Counted from the stretch's first letter, positions 20,401 through 30,482 are shown. The stretch: DNA of 64,000 nt from Closterium sp. NIES-65 (GCA_948144175.1 CANXME010001290.1:634501-698500); one strand, 5' to 3'. The notes: generated by a model from the sequence alone, not told the origin. Translations and numbers: made by a program.

Positions 20401-23400
20401 CCGCACTCCTTCCCTCCCCCCTCCCCCGGACTTCCTTGTGCCGGTTCCCCCCCCGGTAGACCCCTTCCCCCCTCAGGTTCCTGCCCCCTCAGGTGTGTCC
20501 CAGGTAGACGCCGTTGACCCGGTCGAGGTTACTGGTGACTCTGGTGCTGCTGCGGGTGCTGAGCCTGGAGGTGCTGACTCTCGGGGTACTGTGAGCGGGG
20601 GTGCTGAGCCTGGGGGTGCTACTGCTGGGGGTGCTGGGTCTGGGGGTGCTACTGCGGTGGGTGCGGAGCCTGGGGGTGCTGAGCCGGGGGGTGCTGTGCC
20701 TGGAGGTGCTGAGTCTGGGGGTGCTGAGTCGGGAGCTGCTGAGCCTGGGGGTGCTGAGCTGGGAGCTGCTGCGCCTGGGGGTACTGAGCTGGGAGCTGCT
20801 GAGCCTGGGGGTGCTGCGCCTAGAGCTGCTGGGCCTGGGGTTTCTCCTGCTACTGCGTCTCGCCGGGAGCCCCTCTCTCCACCGGAGCTGCGCGAGTGGT
20901 TCGCTCGCCGCTGGACGCGTGCTGCTGAGTCTGGAGGTGTCGCTGGAGCTGGAGCTGGAGCTTCTTCGACCGTCGAGGGTGCGGGTGCTGCCGGTCCCGG
21001 AGCTGCTGGACGTGCGGGTCCTCCTGGAGCTGGAGCTACTGAGGGCGTTCGTGCTGAGCCTGCTGCTGTTGGTCCTGCCGCTGGAGATGTGGGTGGCGCT
21101 GGTGCTGTCGCTGAGGGTGCTGGTGCTGTCCCTGTTGGGTCTGGAGCTGCCGCGCGGCCTCGGCCGTACTTCGTTCCGCTCCTGCAGCAGGTTCTTGGTC
21201 TTTCTCCTCCAGTAGAGGGTCCACAGCCTGTCCAGTCGCAGTCCCTACTGGAGCCTTCCTCTCCACTGCCTGCTCCCTCTCCTTACACTTGTCCTACTGG
21301 AGGTCTTGCTGAGCGTCGTGAGCCTGCGTCTCGTCCCGCGTCGCCTGTTCGTGCTGCTCGCGCTAGTGGTCGCAGTTCGCGTCAGCGTCCTCCTCCTGTC
21401 CCTGGCACGCACCGGATGTCTCTGCGTCCGTCCACTGCTCCTCTGCGTGCCCCTTTGCCTTCTCCTCCTGAGTCCTCTCTTCCTGCGCTTGCCGACCCTG
21501 AGTCGGACTCTCTTCGCGCTGCCAGTCCTACTGTCACGCGTCTGCTTGCTACTGTCGTCACTGACCCCTCTTTTGAGTCCACTGCTGCGTCTGCTCTGGT
21601 CGCTGAGCTCGTTGACTTTGCTGCTCGCTGTCGTCTCGACTACGCTACTAGTCTTATTGTTGAGTCTGAGTCTGTCTGTCCTCCGTCCGTCGGGGGTGAG
21701 TGTGCTCTTGGCACGGACGTCCTAGAGGACAGGCAGGAGGAGTTACAGTGTCTAGCGGCTGCTTCACCTCTTCTCGCGTCTGTACTGCTTGCCCCTATGG
21801 GAGACCCGGATGCACTAGACATCCCGACTCCGCGTTCTTACGCGGAGGCTGTAGAGGGTCCCTTCTCCTCTTAGTGGCAGGCAGCTATGGATGCAGAGAT
21901 GGCTTCCTGGAAGTCCACAGGCACCTACGTTGACGCAGTTCCCCCTCCTGGGGCGAACATCGTCAGTGGCATGTGGATCTTCAGGGTGAAGCGGCCGCCG
22001 GGCTCTCCACCTGTCTTCAAGGCGCGGTACGTTGCTCGTGGCTTCAGTCAGCGGCAGGGAGTTGACTACTTTCAGACCTTCTCTCCCACCCCGAAGATGA
22101 CCACTCTTCGGGTGCTGCTGCACGTTGCCGCTCAGCGCGACTACGAGCTTCACTCTCTCGACTTCAGCACTGCGTTCCTGCAGGGTAGCCTGCACGAGGA
22201 GATCTGGCTGCGCCGTCCGCCTGGCTTCACTGGGACTTTCCCTCCTGGCACCCAGTGGAGCCTCCGACGGCCAGTCTACGGTCTCCGCCAGGCACCGCGT
22301 GAGTGGCACGACACACTGAGGACTACGCTTGCGGCTCTTGGGTTTGCTCCTTCTACTGCTGACCCGTCGCTGTTTCTTCGCACCGACACTTCCCTGCCGC
22401 CGTTCTACATCCTCGTGTACGTCGACGACTTGGTCTTTGCCACAGCGGACACTGCTGGACTCGCCTACGTGAAGTCCGAGCTGCTGAAGAGACACACGTG
22501 CACAGACCTGGGTGAACTGCGCAGCTACCTTGGCTTGCAGATCACTCGGGACAGAGCACGCCGCACTATTACCCTGACTCAGTCACACATGGTGCAGCAG
22601 GTCCTTCAGCGCTTCGGCTTCACGTACTCCTCGCCTCAGGCCACTCCTCTGCCTACTCGCCACTCGCTCTCAGCTCTGCCTTCGGATGAGTCCGTAGAGT
22701 CGAGTGGCCCGTATGCAGAGCTTGTTGGCTGCCTCATGTACCTGATGACCTGCACACGACCTGACCTTGCATACCCTCTGAGCATCCTTGCACGCTATGT
22801 TGCTCCTGGGAGACACAGACCAGAGCACATGGCTGCAGCGAAGAGGGTATTGCGCTACCTGTGCAGTACGTCGGGCATGGGGCTAGTGCTTGGAGGGCGG
22901 AGTCCAGTGGTCCTTACGGGCCACGCGGACGCTTCTTGGGCTGACGACCAGGCTACGCAGCGGTTGTCACAGGGTTACACCTTCAGCCTTGGTTCCGGCT
23001 CTGTCTCTTGGCGGTCTACTCGCTCGTCGTCGGTTCTCGGCTCCAGTTGTGAGGCTGAGATCTACGCCGGGGCCATGGCTGCACAGGAGCTTCGCTGGCT
23101 CACCTACCTGCTGACTGACCTTGGAGAGCCGCCTCGTTCTCCTCCAGTGCTGTACGTAGACAACAAGGCCATGCTGGCCTTGTGTCGAGAGCAGCGTCTG
23201 GAGCACAGAACGAAGCACATTGCTCTCCGCTACTTCCTTGCTCGTGAGCTGCAGCAGCGTGGTCAGTTGCGACTTGCGTACGTGGCCTCTGAGGCCAACA
23301 CTGCTGATGTGTTCACCAAGGCACTCGCGCCTTGTGACCATCAGCGCTTCTGCACCCAGCTGGGTCTTGTGCCTGTCTTGCCTCACTTGCTCTCTTCCTG

Positions 23401-23401
23401 A
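17474..23401 (+). CDS. copia C gag-pol polyprotein, one frame with two TAG stops
   Basis: 1,975 codons in one frame from ATGGCTACCCC, the start shared by other copies. Order: gag domain (residues 1-230); poly-Gly tail (about 265-345); zinc-binding cluster C-X13-C-X3-H-X4-C (about 388-412); protease with L-D-S-G-A-S (about 517); integrase HHCC domain (about 668-720); integrase core D, D, E with exactly 35 residues between the second Asp and the Glu (about 742, 810, 846); Gly-Ala-Glu-Pro repeat linker (about 1010-1140); RT with Y-V-D-D (about 1648); RNase H with H-A-D-A-S-W, E-A-E and D-N-K-A-M (to the end). TAG at codon 21 (17534, normally Trp) and TAG at 21872 (normally Gln) interrupt it. Despite identical LTRs it is therefore probably a trans-mobilised or freshly mutated copy. 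The missing pol frameshift fits copia biology, where a single polyprotein is cleaved by its own protease. Confidence 0.93.
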
Positions 23402-23608
23402 CTTCACTTGTACTGTGACATATATATACCTGCTCTTGCTTGTCTAGTATTATATATATCTGTACTCCTGCATGTGAACTGGCCTCTGGCCCTGCTATTG
23501 TGCTCGGACTGTGTGGTGACTTTGTGATCCACCCTGAGCTTGCTTTGCTTTGCTTTGCTTGACTGGTCTTGTGACCCCTTGTTCTCCCCCACTTTGCCTA
23601 TGGGGGTG
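23402..23608 (+). other. 3' untranslated region and polypurine tract of copia C
   Basis: Conserved in all 3' ends of this family here: a TATATATA stretch, TGCATGTGAACTGGCC, four TTTGC pentamers near 23540-23560, then CTCCCCCACTTTGCC and the purine tract TATGGGGGTG directly before the LTR. Confidence 0.75.
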
Positions 23609-23743
23609 TGTCAGAACATCATAGCTGATGCATGTTTGTAGGCTATAGTGGGGTAGCACATATGGGGTACAGATTCCTAGGGTTTGCCACTTTTGTACCC
23701 AATTCAGACTTAGTCATTTCATTCCTGTTTACCTAACTTCACA
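23609..23743 (+). repeat. 3' LTR of copia C
   Basis: Identical to 16305-16439, followed by the duplicated AACTG. Confidence 0.95.
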
Positions 23744-23876
23744 AACTGGCCTTGTGGCCTTGACCTTGTGCTCGGAATGTGTGGTGACTTTGTGATCCAC
23801 CCTGAGCTTGCTTTGCTTTGCTTTGCTTGACTGGTCTTGTGACCCCTTGTACTCCCCCACTTTTCCTATGGGGGTG
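23744..23876 (+). other. 3' untranslated tail of copia A, displaced by C
   Basis: Continues A's sequence from AACTGGCC through the TTTGC pentamers and ends at the purine tract CCTATGGGGGTG. Its 5' part is at 16216-16304. Confidence 0.85.
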
Positions 23877-24007
23877 TGTTAGAACATTATAGCTTATGCT
23901 TTTGTGTAGGCTGTAGTGGGGTAGCCTTTATGGGGTACAACCCAATTAGGGTTAGTACTTGTACCCAACTCTTTCATAGTGCATTTATTCTCGTTTCAAT
24001 CTTCTCA
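23877..24007 (+). repeat. 3' LTR of copia A
   Basis: TGTTAGAACATTATAGC to TTCTCA, 131 bp, about 10 differences from 1205-1335, then ATCAT of gypsy D. Confidence 0.9.
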
Positions 24008-24131
24008 ATCATCTCAAATTTTGGAGGGGTAGACGTCCCTAAGCGGAACAAGCACCGCTGATCGTGTGTTCTCTAGTAAGCACACTAAGCTGCGGTAGAG
24101 GCTCTCGCTGAGCTAGCCCGACACCCCCGCC

Positions 24132-25320
24132 ATGGACGAATCCGACTGCATTAAGCTCACGACATTGACACAAGAACGCATGGATGAGTTAATGCGCCAA
24201 CTCGAGGAATCCTCGCTCGAAATCGCGACACTCACGGCGGAATGCGACTTTGCGTGCTAGCAACCATCGGCGAATTCGCCAGCACCAGCACCAACAAATG
24301 CACATGCACTGTCTTAGGAACCAAATATCATGTCATCCGGAACACTGTCGCAACCTGATGGCGTGGGACAGTGCTCTGGCGTAATCAGGGATGGCGCCAC
24401 CCAATCCATGCCGAGAATAGAACGAGGCATGGAGATGTTGGGCACAAACACACCTTGTGAAGCCTGCCGTCATGTCAGCATTGCGGCTCCTGTCGGCAAC
24501 CATGACATCGATAAGCCAATGCCGCTCAAGCCGCAACGCCAGCCCTGTTTTGGTCCTAGACAGCGTGGGGGTCTGACGGTTCAATCGTGGGTCTTCATGA
24601 TGAACGTATTTTTTTTACGTCAACTACGTTACGTCAGATACAGCGAAGATTCGGTACGACGTTCCCTTGCTGCGCGGGCCTGCCATGGACTAGTGGCGAG
24701 TTATCGTAACGTTGCCGAGCACCTACAAGCCACTATTGCAAGGGGAAAGGCCCTCGGAGCCAGCCGTAAATTGGAGTTCGTTATGCGAAACACCCCCTAT
24801 ATAGCACGTGAGATGTGTGGTGCGCAGGGCTTCGGCCGCGCTTCGAGCCGATCGCGGCTTCGATTTCTGCACGCCAGAATCTGCGCACTTGGTGACAGCT
24901 TGGGTTCGCCCAAGACTACACTAGCACTGTGCGAATAGGTCGGCTACATGCACGAAGCGGAGTGAGTGGATCGCTATGTCGGCGGCTTGAAGTAGGAATT
25001 TTCACAGGAAATCCTACTCCGCGGAATTTCTAATTTCAACGAAATCCTGGAGCTCGCCGAGAAGATCGATATTCTATGCCATCTGAGGCCAGGGTCCTAC
25101 CACTACGGACATCGTACTCGGGGGCCATCCGAGCACACCACTTTACACGTCGTTGCAACGAATGCAACTGTCGTGCCGTATAAGGGGCGCTGTTTCGCGT
25201 GCAACAGGCTCGGCCATCGTAAGAACGAATGCCCAGAGGAGCAAAGGTGCTGTGGAGCAGAGCAGGGGAGGGAGTATGGAAGGTAGGGAAACGCCAGCAG
25301 TCAGTAGAGTACGGGCCCAC
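24132..25320 (+). pseudogene. gypsy D gag with CCHC zinc knuckle (decayed)
   Basis: Starts M-D-E-S-D-C-I-K-L-T-T, followed by a coiled-coil-like E-R-M-D-E-L-M-R-Q-L segment, then a TAG near 24258. The middle is read in mixed frames. Near 25193-25237 is a clear CCHC knuckle, C-F-A-C-N-R-L-G-H-R-K-N-E-C, the nucleic-acid-binding motif of retroelement Gag. Multiple stops; not translatable. Confidence 0.75.
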
Positions 25321-25359
25321 TACTGACGAGACTCACTGCTCGCCCGACCCACTGACCCT

Positions 25360-26058
25360 CACCGAGTGATAGTACCGATTCATGTAATCGATCAGGCTTG
25401 GTTGAATAGGGAGGGTACAGTGACAGATTGCCCAATACTGATTCACGGGAAAATACATGGGACAGCAGTGAAGATTTTTATTGACGGAGGAGCTAGCCAA
25501 AGTTGAGTTAATACCGCAACTGCTAGGAAGCTGCAACTGACACTTAGCCGCTGCTTACCGGAGATCGACGCACGCTTAGATGACGGCACGCTGCTGGCTA
25601 TAAGGGAGAAGATGGAGAGTGAAGGTTCGTTGTGGGGGGAACTTTGGGTTTACACAATAAATGCTCACGGCGACGCTGGATGGGCACGACCATTTACTAG
25701 GACGTGATTGGCTGCGAGGCTACAAACCGCGTATTGATTGGACCATAGGTAGCTACACTGTGCAAAGCAACTGAAACTAGGTCGCACTACGTTGCTGGCA
25801 GTCGCATGAGTCTTCAACAATCCACGTCAACGCCATCACGATGAAACGGGTTGTCATTTCAGGAACTTACGTGTACGCACGGAACTGGGAGAAGCCAAAA
25901 AGCTGATCGATTTTCGGACACCGCTGGCAGCCATACCGCCAGAACTACAGGAGTTAGTGAAATGGTACCCTGTGATTTTTCACGATGACTTATCGGAGGG
26001 ACTGCCACTTCAGCGAGCACATGGCCACCACATAGAATTAGAGCCGGGGGCACAGCTA
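25360..26058 (+). pseudogene. gypsy D protease and start of reverse transcriptase
   Basis: Protease is recognisable by K-I-F-I-D-G-G-A-S near 25468-25500 (the D-S/T/G-G-A active site with a Gly) and by G-R-D-W-L near 25705, typical of the end of Ty3/gypsy proteases. The RT N-terminal stretch with H-H-I-E-L-E-P-G-A-Q follows near 26030-26055 and is broken off by solo LTR N. Stops at several positions. Confidence 0.75.
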
Positions 26059-26420
26059 TGAGAGTACGACGGCATTGATGGACTTTACTTGCTTGATTCT
26101 TCTTTATTGTGCATTATCTAGCTTAGTTTTGTTTTATCTTGCATGCTTTCGCTTGATTTCCTAGTTTCGTTGCTGGACCATAGTTATTATAGTTATAGGC
26201 ACCGAAATAGGTTGAGTGCACCAAATTCTAGGCTTTTTGGTTGCCACCGAATTGCCTTCTACCGAATTCCGGAAGGACCCGTTCGGGACGCTTCGCGACC
26301 CGCGGAACCTTCTAGTAACACCCGGATTACTGCCTACATGTCGAACCTATATATAGCCTTGTCTTGTACTTAGGTGATCATGTCATAATTTCTGAACCAG
26401 TTCCTTCGATCCTCACAACA
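26059..26420. mobile_element. Solo LTR N (362 bp) in gypsy D reverse transcriptase
   Basis: An AT-rich block separates the RT motif G-A-Q from the continuation P-T-V-P-R. Ends TGAGAGTACG...CTCACAACA (TG...CA), flanked by GCTA (26055-26058) and GCCA (26421-26424), a likely 4-bp duplication with one change. Contains CCTATATATAGCC near 26350, a TATA-like promoter. No coding capacity. Confidence 0.6.
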
Positions 26421-27857
26421 GCCAACCGTACCCCGATAGTTCCGACAGACACAACCCGAGCTAGACGAATTGAGGAAGGAGCTCGATTGCCTACTGGAAA
26501 AAATGTCCATCAGACCGAGATCATCGCCATTCGCCGCACCGATACTGTTCACACCGAAAAAATGACAGAGGGTTTCACAACAATCAAGTCGCAAAACCCC
26601 ATCCACGCGCTGATCAACTGCGAACTGATCGATCAACTGCGGGTGTTTTGCTAAAATCGACTTACGCGGTGGTTACCACCAGATTCGAGTGGAACCGACA
26701 AGCTGCGCTAAGACAACTTTTTGAACTAGGTACGGATCCTTCAAGTACACAGTGATGCCATTCGGGCTGACCAATGCGTCCGCGACACTTCAAATGACGA
26801 TGCACGAGGCGTTTCTGCCACTTTTAGATAAATGTTTCATAATTTACCTCGAAGACATCTTAGTTTACAGCTGGGACAAGCATCAGCACTTAGCAAATCT
26901 GGAAGCAGTATTTAAAACTCTAGACGAGCATCAGCTACTGACAAAGGGTTCCAAGTGGGAGTTTTTCAGTACAGGCTATAATTTCTGGGACACGTCATTT
27001 CAGAAGCTGGGGCTGAAATAGACCCAAAAAAGCTGGATACCGTAAAGGCATGGCACACCCTGACAATCATCACGAAATTACAGAGTTTTTTGGGGTTTGT
27101 TAACTATGTCCGTCGGTTCGTCCCCGACATGGCACAGTTAACTGCCCCACTGACGGACTTACTACAGAAAGAGGTCGGGTCGGGTTTACGTGGGGGGGGG
27201 GAAGAACATGCTGCCTTCTCTGCCCTAAAATTTTTTCTTTGTTCACGGCCCATGCTACGCATCACCGACCTACAACGCCCATTCAAAGTGGTTACCGACG
27301 CCAGCAACTTTGCCATCGGAGCCGTACTACTACAGGATTTCGGCAACGGCCTACAACCCATCGCACACGAGTCATGAAAGCTGCACCCTCCAAAAAAAAA
27401 ATATTCCCGATACACGACCGCGAAATGCTCGCGATCGTGCACGTTCAAGGTATAGCGCTGTTACTTGACCGGGGTAGACGTGACAGTACGGACAGGCCAC
27501 AGATTCCTACAGCACCTTTGCGCACAACCCAACCTCAACCCACGTCAGATCCGCTGGCTCGACTTCATGGAGTCCAATTTTCACTATAGGTCACTACAAA
27601 AAGGGGGCTTCCAACATCGCCGACGCACTAACCCGCCCGACTGCCCAAATTCACGCGACACTACTCGCCCAAACCAGCCCGATCCTCACTGGCCTATTCA
27701 CCCACGGTTACCACACAAACCCGTTCTTCATAGGGGGAAACTCGCAGCTGTTTGCAGCGGCACGAGGGGTGTATTACGTAGAAGCCGGCACCGATCGCAT
27801 CTGGGTACCGGGCTACACCTTGCTGTGGGAATCACTATTAATTACAGGAGGAACACA
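26421..27857 (+). pseudogene. gypsy D reverse transcriptase and RNase H
   Basis: Frames shift often, but the order is clear: E-L-D-E-L-R-K-E-L (26460s), M-P-F-G-L-T-N-A (26755), Y-L-E-D-I-L-V-Y-S (26846; the usual Y-L-D-D has Glu for the second-last Asp, so catalysis would be lost), S-F-L-G-F-V-N-Y-V-R-R-F (27085), and RNase H V-T-D-A-S-N-F-A-I-G-A-V-L (27290). It ends inside the post-RNase H region W-V-P-G-Y near 27803. Its continuation is the integrase at 39871, after the TRIM/F/M composite. Confidence 0.85.
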
Positions 27858-28264
27858 TATGCACATGCAGGCCATTGCCGCTGCGCTCAGTCCTAGGCCT
27901 CCCAGTGTGGGCGGGTGTCAGTAGAGCTGCACTGTGAGATCCCCGATTGATCCTTGGGGGGTTACAAGCATGTTAGCCTGGGGGGTTTTGGATGCACTGA
28001 CCCGCTAATGAAACAAGCCCTTTTATCCCAATGGTCTAGTGGTTGGGATACTGACATGGTATCAGAGCGAAGGTCCCGGGTTTGAATCCCGGTGTATGCA
28101 CTTCGGGCATCCCAGTGCGGGGGGGGTGTCAGAGGTCCACTGGTGATCCCCGATTGATCGTAGGGAAGGGTTACAGGCACGTTGGCCTGGGGGGTTATGG
28201 GCGCACTGACCCGCTACTTAAGAAGCCGTTTTATCCCAGTGGTCTAGTGGCTGGGATTCTGACA
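27858..28264 (+). mobile_element. Tandem TRIM-like array (partial internal, LTR, internal, LTR)
   Basis: 27858-27915 is a TRIM internal segment lacking its own left LTR. 27916-28056 is an LTR (TGTCAGTAGAGC to GGGATACTGACA). 28057-28126 is the internal region with primer site TGGTATCAGAGC. 28127-28264 is a second LTR. The same unit structure is at 63676-64000. The internal region is only 70-95 bp and non-coding, which fits a terminal-repeat retrotransposon in miniature. The second LTR leads straight into the primer site and leader of copia F. Left flank ACACA (27853-27857) repeats at 39871-39875, so array, F and M share one insertion duplication. Confidence 0.8.
28024..28093 (+). other. tRNA-like structure across the TRIM LTR/primer-site junction (copy 1)
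   Basis: A-box-like TGGTCTAGTGG inside the LTR end and B-box-like GGTTTGAATCC 20-odd bases after it. Three hairpins: ATCCCAA/TTGGGAT, CTGA/TCAG around CATGGTA (this loop holds the LTR end and the start of the primer site), and CCGGG/CCCGG around TTTGAAT (a perfect T-arm shape). The acceptor stem is not complementary, so it is not a functional tRNA gene. Confidence 0.6.
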
Positions 28265-28312
28265 TTGTATAGAGCGGGTTCCCTAGTGGGACCGTTTTTT
28301 TTTAAAGGCCCA
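28265..28312 (+). promoter_or_regulatory. Primer site, hairpin and GGCCCACC box of copia F
   Basis: TTGTATAGAGC, then stem GGTTCCC / GGGACC around TAGT, a T run, then AAAGGCCCACC. Matches the arrangement in A, C, G and I, with one G.U pair. Confidence 0.65.
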
Positions 28313-28968
28313 CCACCTGAATTTTTTTTTTCCTGCCCTGCCCGAAGCGCGCCTCGGGCTCTACCCTACGGCCGCCCTTAGCGGCCTGCCCTGACGACGC
28401 GTCCCTTAGAGGCCCACCCTGCTGCCCGCGGCCCTTAGCGGCTCGCCCGCCCCTTGGTCACGGCCCGCCCGCCCCTCTCCTTCATCGCGGCCATGCTCGC
28501 CCCTTCGACGCGGCCCTGCCCGCCCCTTCGACGCGGCCCTACCCGCCCCTTCGACGCGGCCCTGCCCGCCCCTTTCGACGCGGCCCTGCCCGCCCCTTCG
28601 TCGTGGCCCCTACCCTGCAGCAGCAGCCGTCGCCCGCCCCTGCTGCCGCCGTCGTGCCTCCAGCCGCCGGAGCGACCGTCGCTACTGTCGCTGCTGCGGC
28701 CCCGCCGTCGCGGCCCCGCCCACCTGCCTTGGCGCGGCCCTGTCCTGCCGCCGAGCCGCGGCCCTGTCCTGCCGCCGAGCCACGGCCCTGCCGTGCCGCC
28801 TTGTCGCAGCCCTTACTCCGCTGGTGCGCCACGGCCCTGCCCCACCAGTCGCGGCCTCTCCCCTCCCGCCACTGGTAAGAGCACCACCGCACTCGCACCG
28901 CTCTACGGAGCCGCGCCGCCCCTGCAAGTCACGCTGCTCCTGCTGCTACTGCTGCTGCCCCTGCAGTC
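28313..28968 (+). repeat. GC-rich leader of copia F
   Basis: No gene. Repeats of CCCGCCCCTTCGACGCGGCCCTG type at about 28490-28605, then CTGCCGCCGAGCCGCGGCC repeats near 28745-28800. Ends with CACTGGTAAGAGCACC and an acceptor-like CCCCTGCAG immediately before the gag ATG. Confidence 0.7.
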
Positions 28969-29613
28969 ATGGCCAGCCCTAATGTCCTTATCTTCGATGC
29001 TGAGGGTCGAGCGGTCGAATGTGAGGTCTGGGTCGATGATCTGCAGCTGTTTCTACAGTCCAAAAGCAAGGATGGAGTCTCGCTTTTTTATCTCACGTCT
29101 GGCGCCTCTGCTGCACCTGCTACTGATGCTGACAGTATTGTTCACTCGCAGTGGACCACACGCGATGCTGCTGCCCGTCTTGCCGTTCGTAGTCACCTGC
29201 CGTCTGCCAAGCGCGCGCACTTTAGCCAGTACAAGACCGCTAGGACTTTGTACGACGCTGTTGTTGCACTCTACTCCTCCCCTGCCACTGCTGCTCTAAG
29301 CCGCCTCATGCTGACATACCTGTTCCCTGACCTATCCGCTTTTGCCACAGTCGTTGACCTCATTACGCACCTCCGCACTAGTGACACCCGCTACCGCGCT
29401 GCGCTTCCTGCCGAGTTCTGCGCCGCGAACCCCCCCCCTATGTACATCACTCTCTACTACCTTGTCACCTGGCTCCCTGACGCCCTTCGTTTGGTCAGGG
29501 ACCACTTCCTCTCCCTTTACCCCATCACACTCACCATTGACCTCCTCAAGGAGCGCCTCATAGCAGCCAAGAAGAGTATAGTCGCTGTAGGAGCCTCTCG
29601 TGGTGACCCTCAT
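28969..29613 (+). pseudogene. copia F gag N-terminal part
   Basis: M-A-S-P-N-V-L-I-F-D-A-E-G, the gag domain of this family but more diverged than A, B, C and G. The frame is open through S-R-G-D-P-H and is then split by element L. The sequence resumes after L at 35285 with the F-E-G-C-S-P block, with TCAT duplicated. Confidence 0.85.
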
Positions 29614-29735
29614 TGTCGGAGAATCATCCTCTGTTGCATCCCGTGGCTTGCCTTCTCCTTCCTGGACTCACCCTCGCTCCCTTCTTCTGAGCTCTGTTCC
29701 TGTGATACCTTACCTGCTCTGCCTCAGCCACTACC
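29614..29735 (-). repeat. Extra copy of L internal sequence outside its 3' LTR
   Basis: TGTCGGAGAATCATCC to GCCACTACC, the same as 30139-30260 inside the element. It lies between the 3' LTR and the TCAT duplication. Confidence 0.75.
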
Positions 29736-30136
29736 TGAGAGATTCTGCCTCCCCCACGTATGGCTGCCCATAGTGGCTTAGTCGCCTAAGCTGGAGTTAG
29801 CTGTCAAACGGCAACCTATATCCACTATTACGAGCAAACAAACAAGAGAACGAACTAAACAGTGAGTTCCTAGCCTATTTGAGCAGCTACCCCGTGCCGT
29901 GCAGTTTCCTGTAAGGCACATTGGGCTCCGCCCGCCAGGCTTCAGGATTGGCCCTTCGGATTGCCCAGGGCTCGCCCTTGAATCTGTCCCACCCTGCACC
30001 TCGCAAGTCCCTGGGTCACTACTTCGCGTCACTACCCACGCACCAAACTCACCTTCTACAGTGCTTCGAATAATCCTACTACACCTACACTAGCAAGTAA
30101 CTGAATATATTGCTAACAACAATCTATTCGGTGACA
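29736..30136 (-). repeat. 3' LTR of element L
   Basis: On the plus strand TGAGAGATTCTGCC to ATTCGGTGACA, so TGTCACC...CTCTCA on the coding strand. 401 bp. Confidence 0.9.
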
Positions 30137-30403
30137 GCTGTCGGAGAATCATCCTCTGTTGCATCCCGTGGCTTGCCTTCTCCTTCCTGGACTCACCCTC
30201 GCTCCCTTCTTCTGAGCTCTGTTCCTGTGATACCTTACCTGCTCTGCCTCAGCCACTACCTGCCCCCTCCAGAGCTCGTGCTCGGGTCTCCCGTGCACGT
30301 GTCACTGGACACTCTTGCTGAGGCCAGTTGCCTTTCACCACAGCAGCATTCGTCAGGTGGTGCCCTGTCTACTCTCTTCTCTGATTCCTCAGCCCCAGCA
30401 CTC

Positions 30404-30482
30404 TTAGACCCCTCAGGTCCTGTCTAAGGCACTCTTAGACCCCTCAGGTCCTGTCTAAGGCACTCTTAGACCCCTCAGGTCC
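30404..30482. repeat. Short tandem repeat near the L gag stop
   Basis: About 2.5 copies of a 31-bp unit containing CTCTTAGACCCCTCAGGTCC. It spans the gag stop codon region at 30444. Confidence 0.85.

Larger units (their letters stand above)
16305..23743 (+). mobile_element. Ty1/copia element C, youngest full-length copy (7,439 bp)
   Basis: Both LTRs (16305-16439 and 23609-23743) are 135 bp and identical by eye. The target duplication is a perfect AACTG (16300-16304 and 23744-23748). It sits in the 3' untranslated region of copia A. The LTR type (ends ACTTCACA) is a subfamily distinct from A, B and G. All structural parts are present: primer site, leader, one gag-pol frame with only two stops, purine tract. 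It is the best reference copy in this window. Confidence 0.95.
1205..24007 (+). mobile_element. Ty1/copia element A (about 7.3 kb without its own insertions)
   Basis: 5' LTR 1205-1335 and 3' LTR 23877-24007 (both 131 bp, 10 differences by eye, about 92% identical), flanked by ATTAT (1200-1204) and ATCAT (24008-24012). It sits in the leader of gypsy D. Its body is split three times: solo LTR 3545-4410, inverted copia B 5242-12418, and copia C 16305-23743. After removing these the length is about that of C, and the coding order gag, protease, integrase, linker, RT, RNase H is continuous. Coding is broken by frameshifts (for example a missing base near 2595), TAG stops (for example 14993, 15752) and the insertions. 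Confidence 0.9.

Noticed and set aside
24330..24938. Independent 202-codon host gene
   Set aside because: It lies between gypsy D gag start and its zinc knuckle, in a decayed region, with no recognisable domain; more likely a chance frame in the gag remnant.
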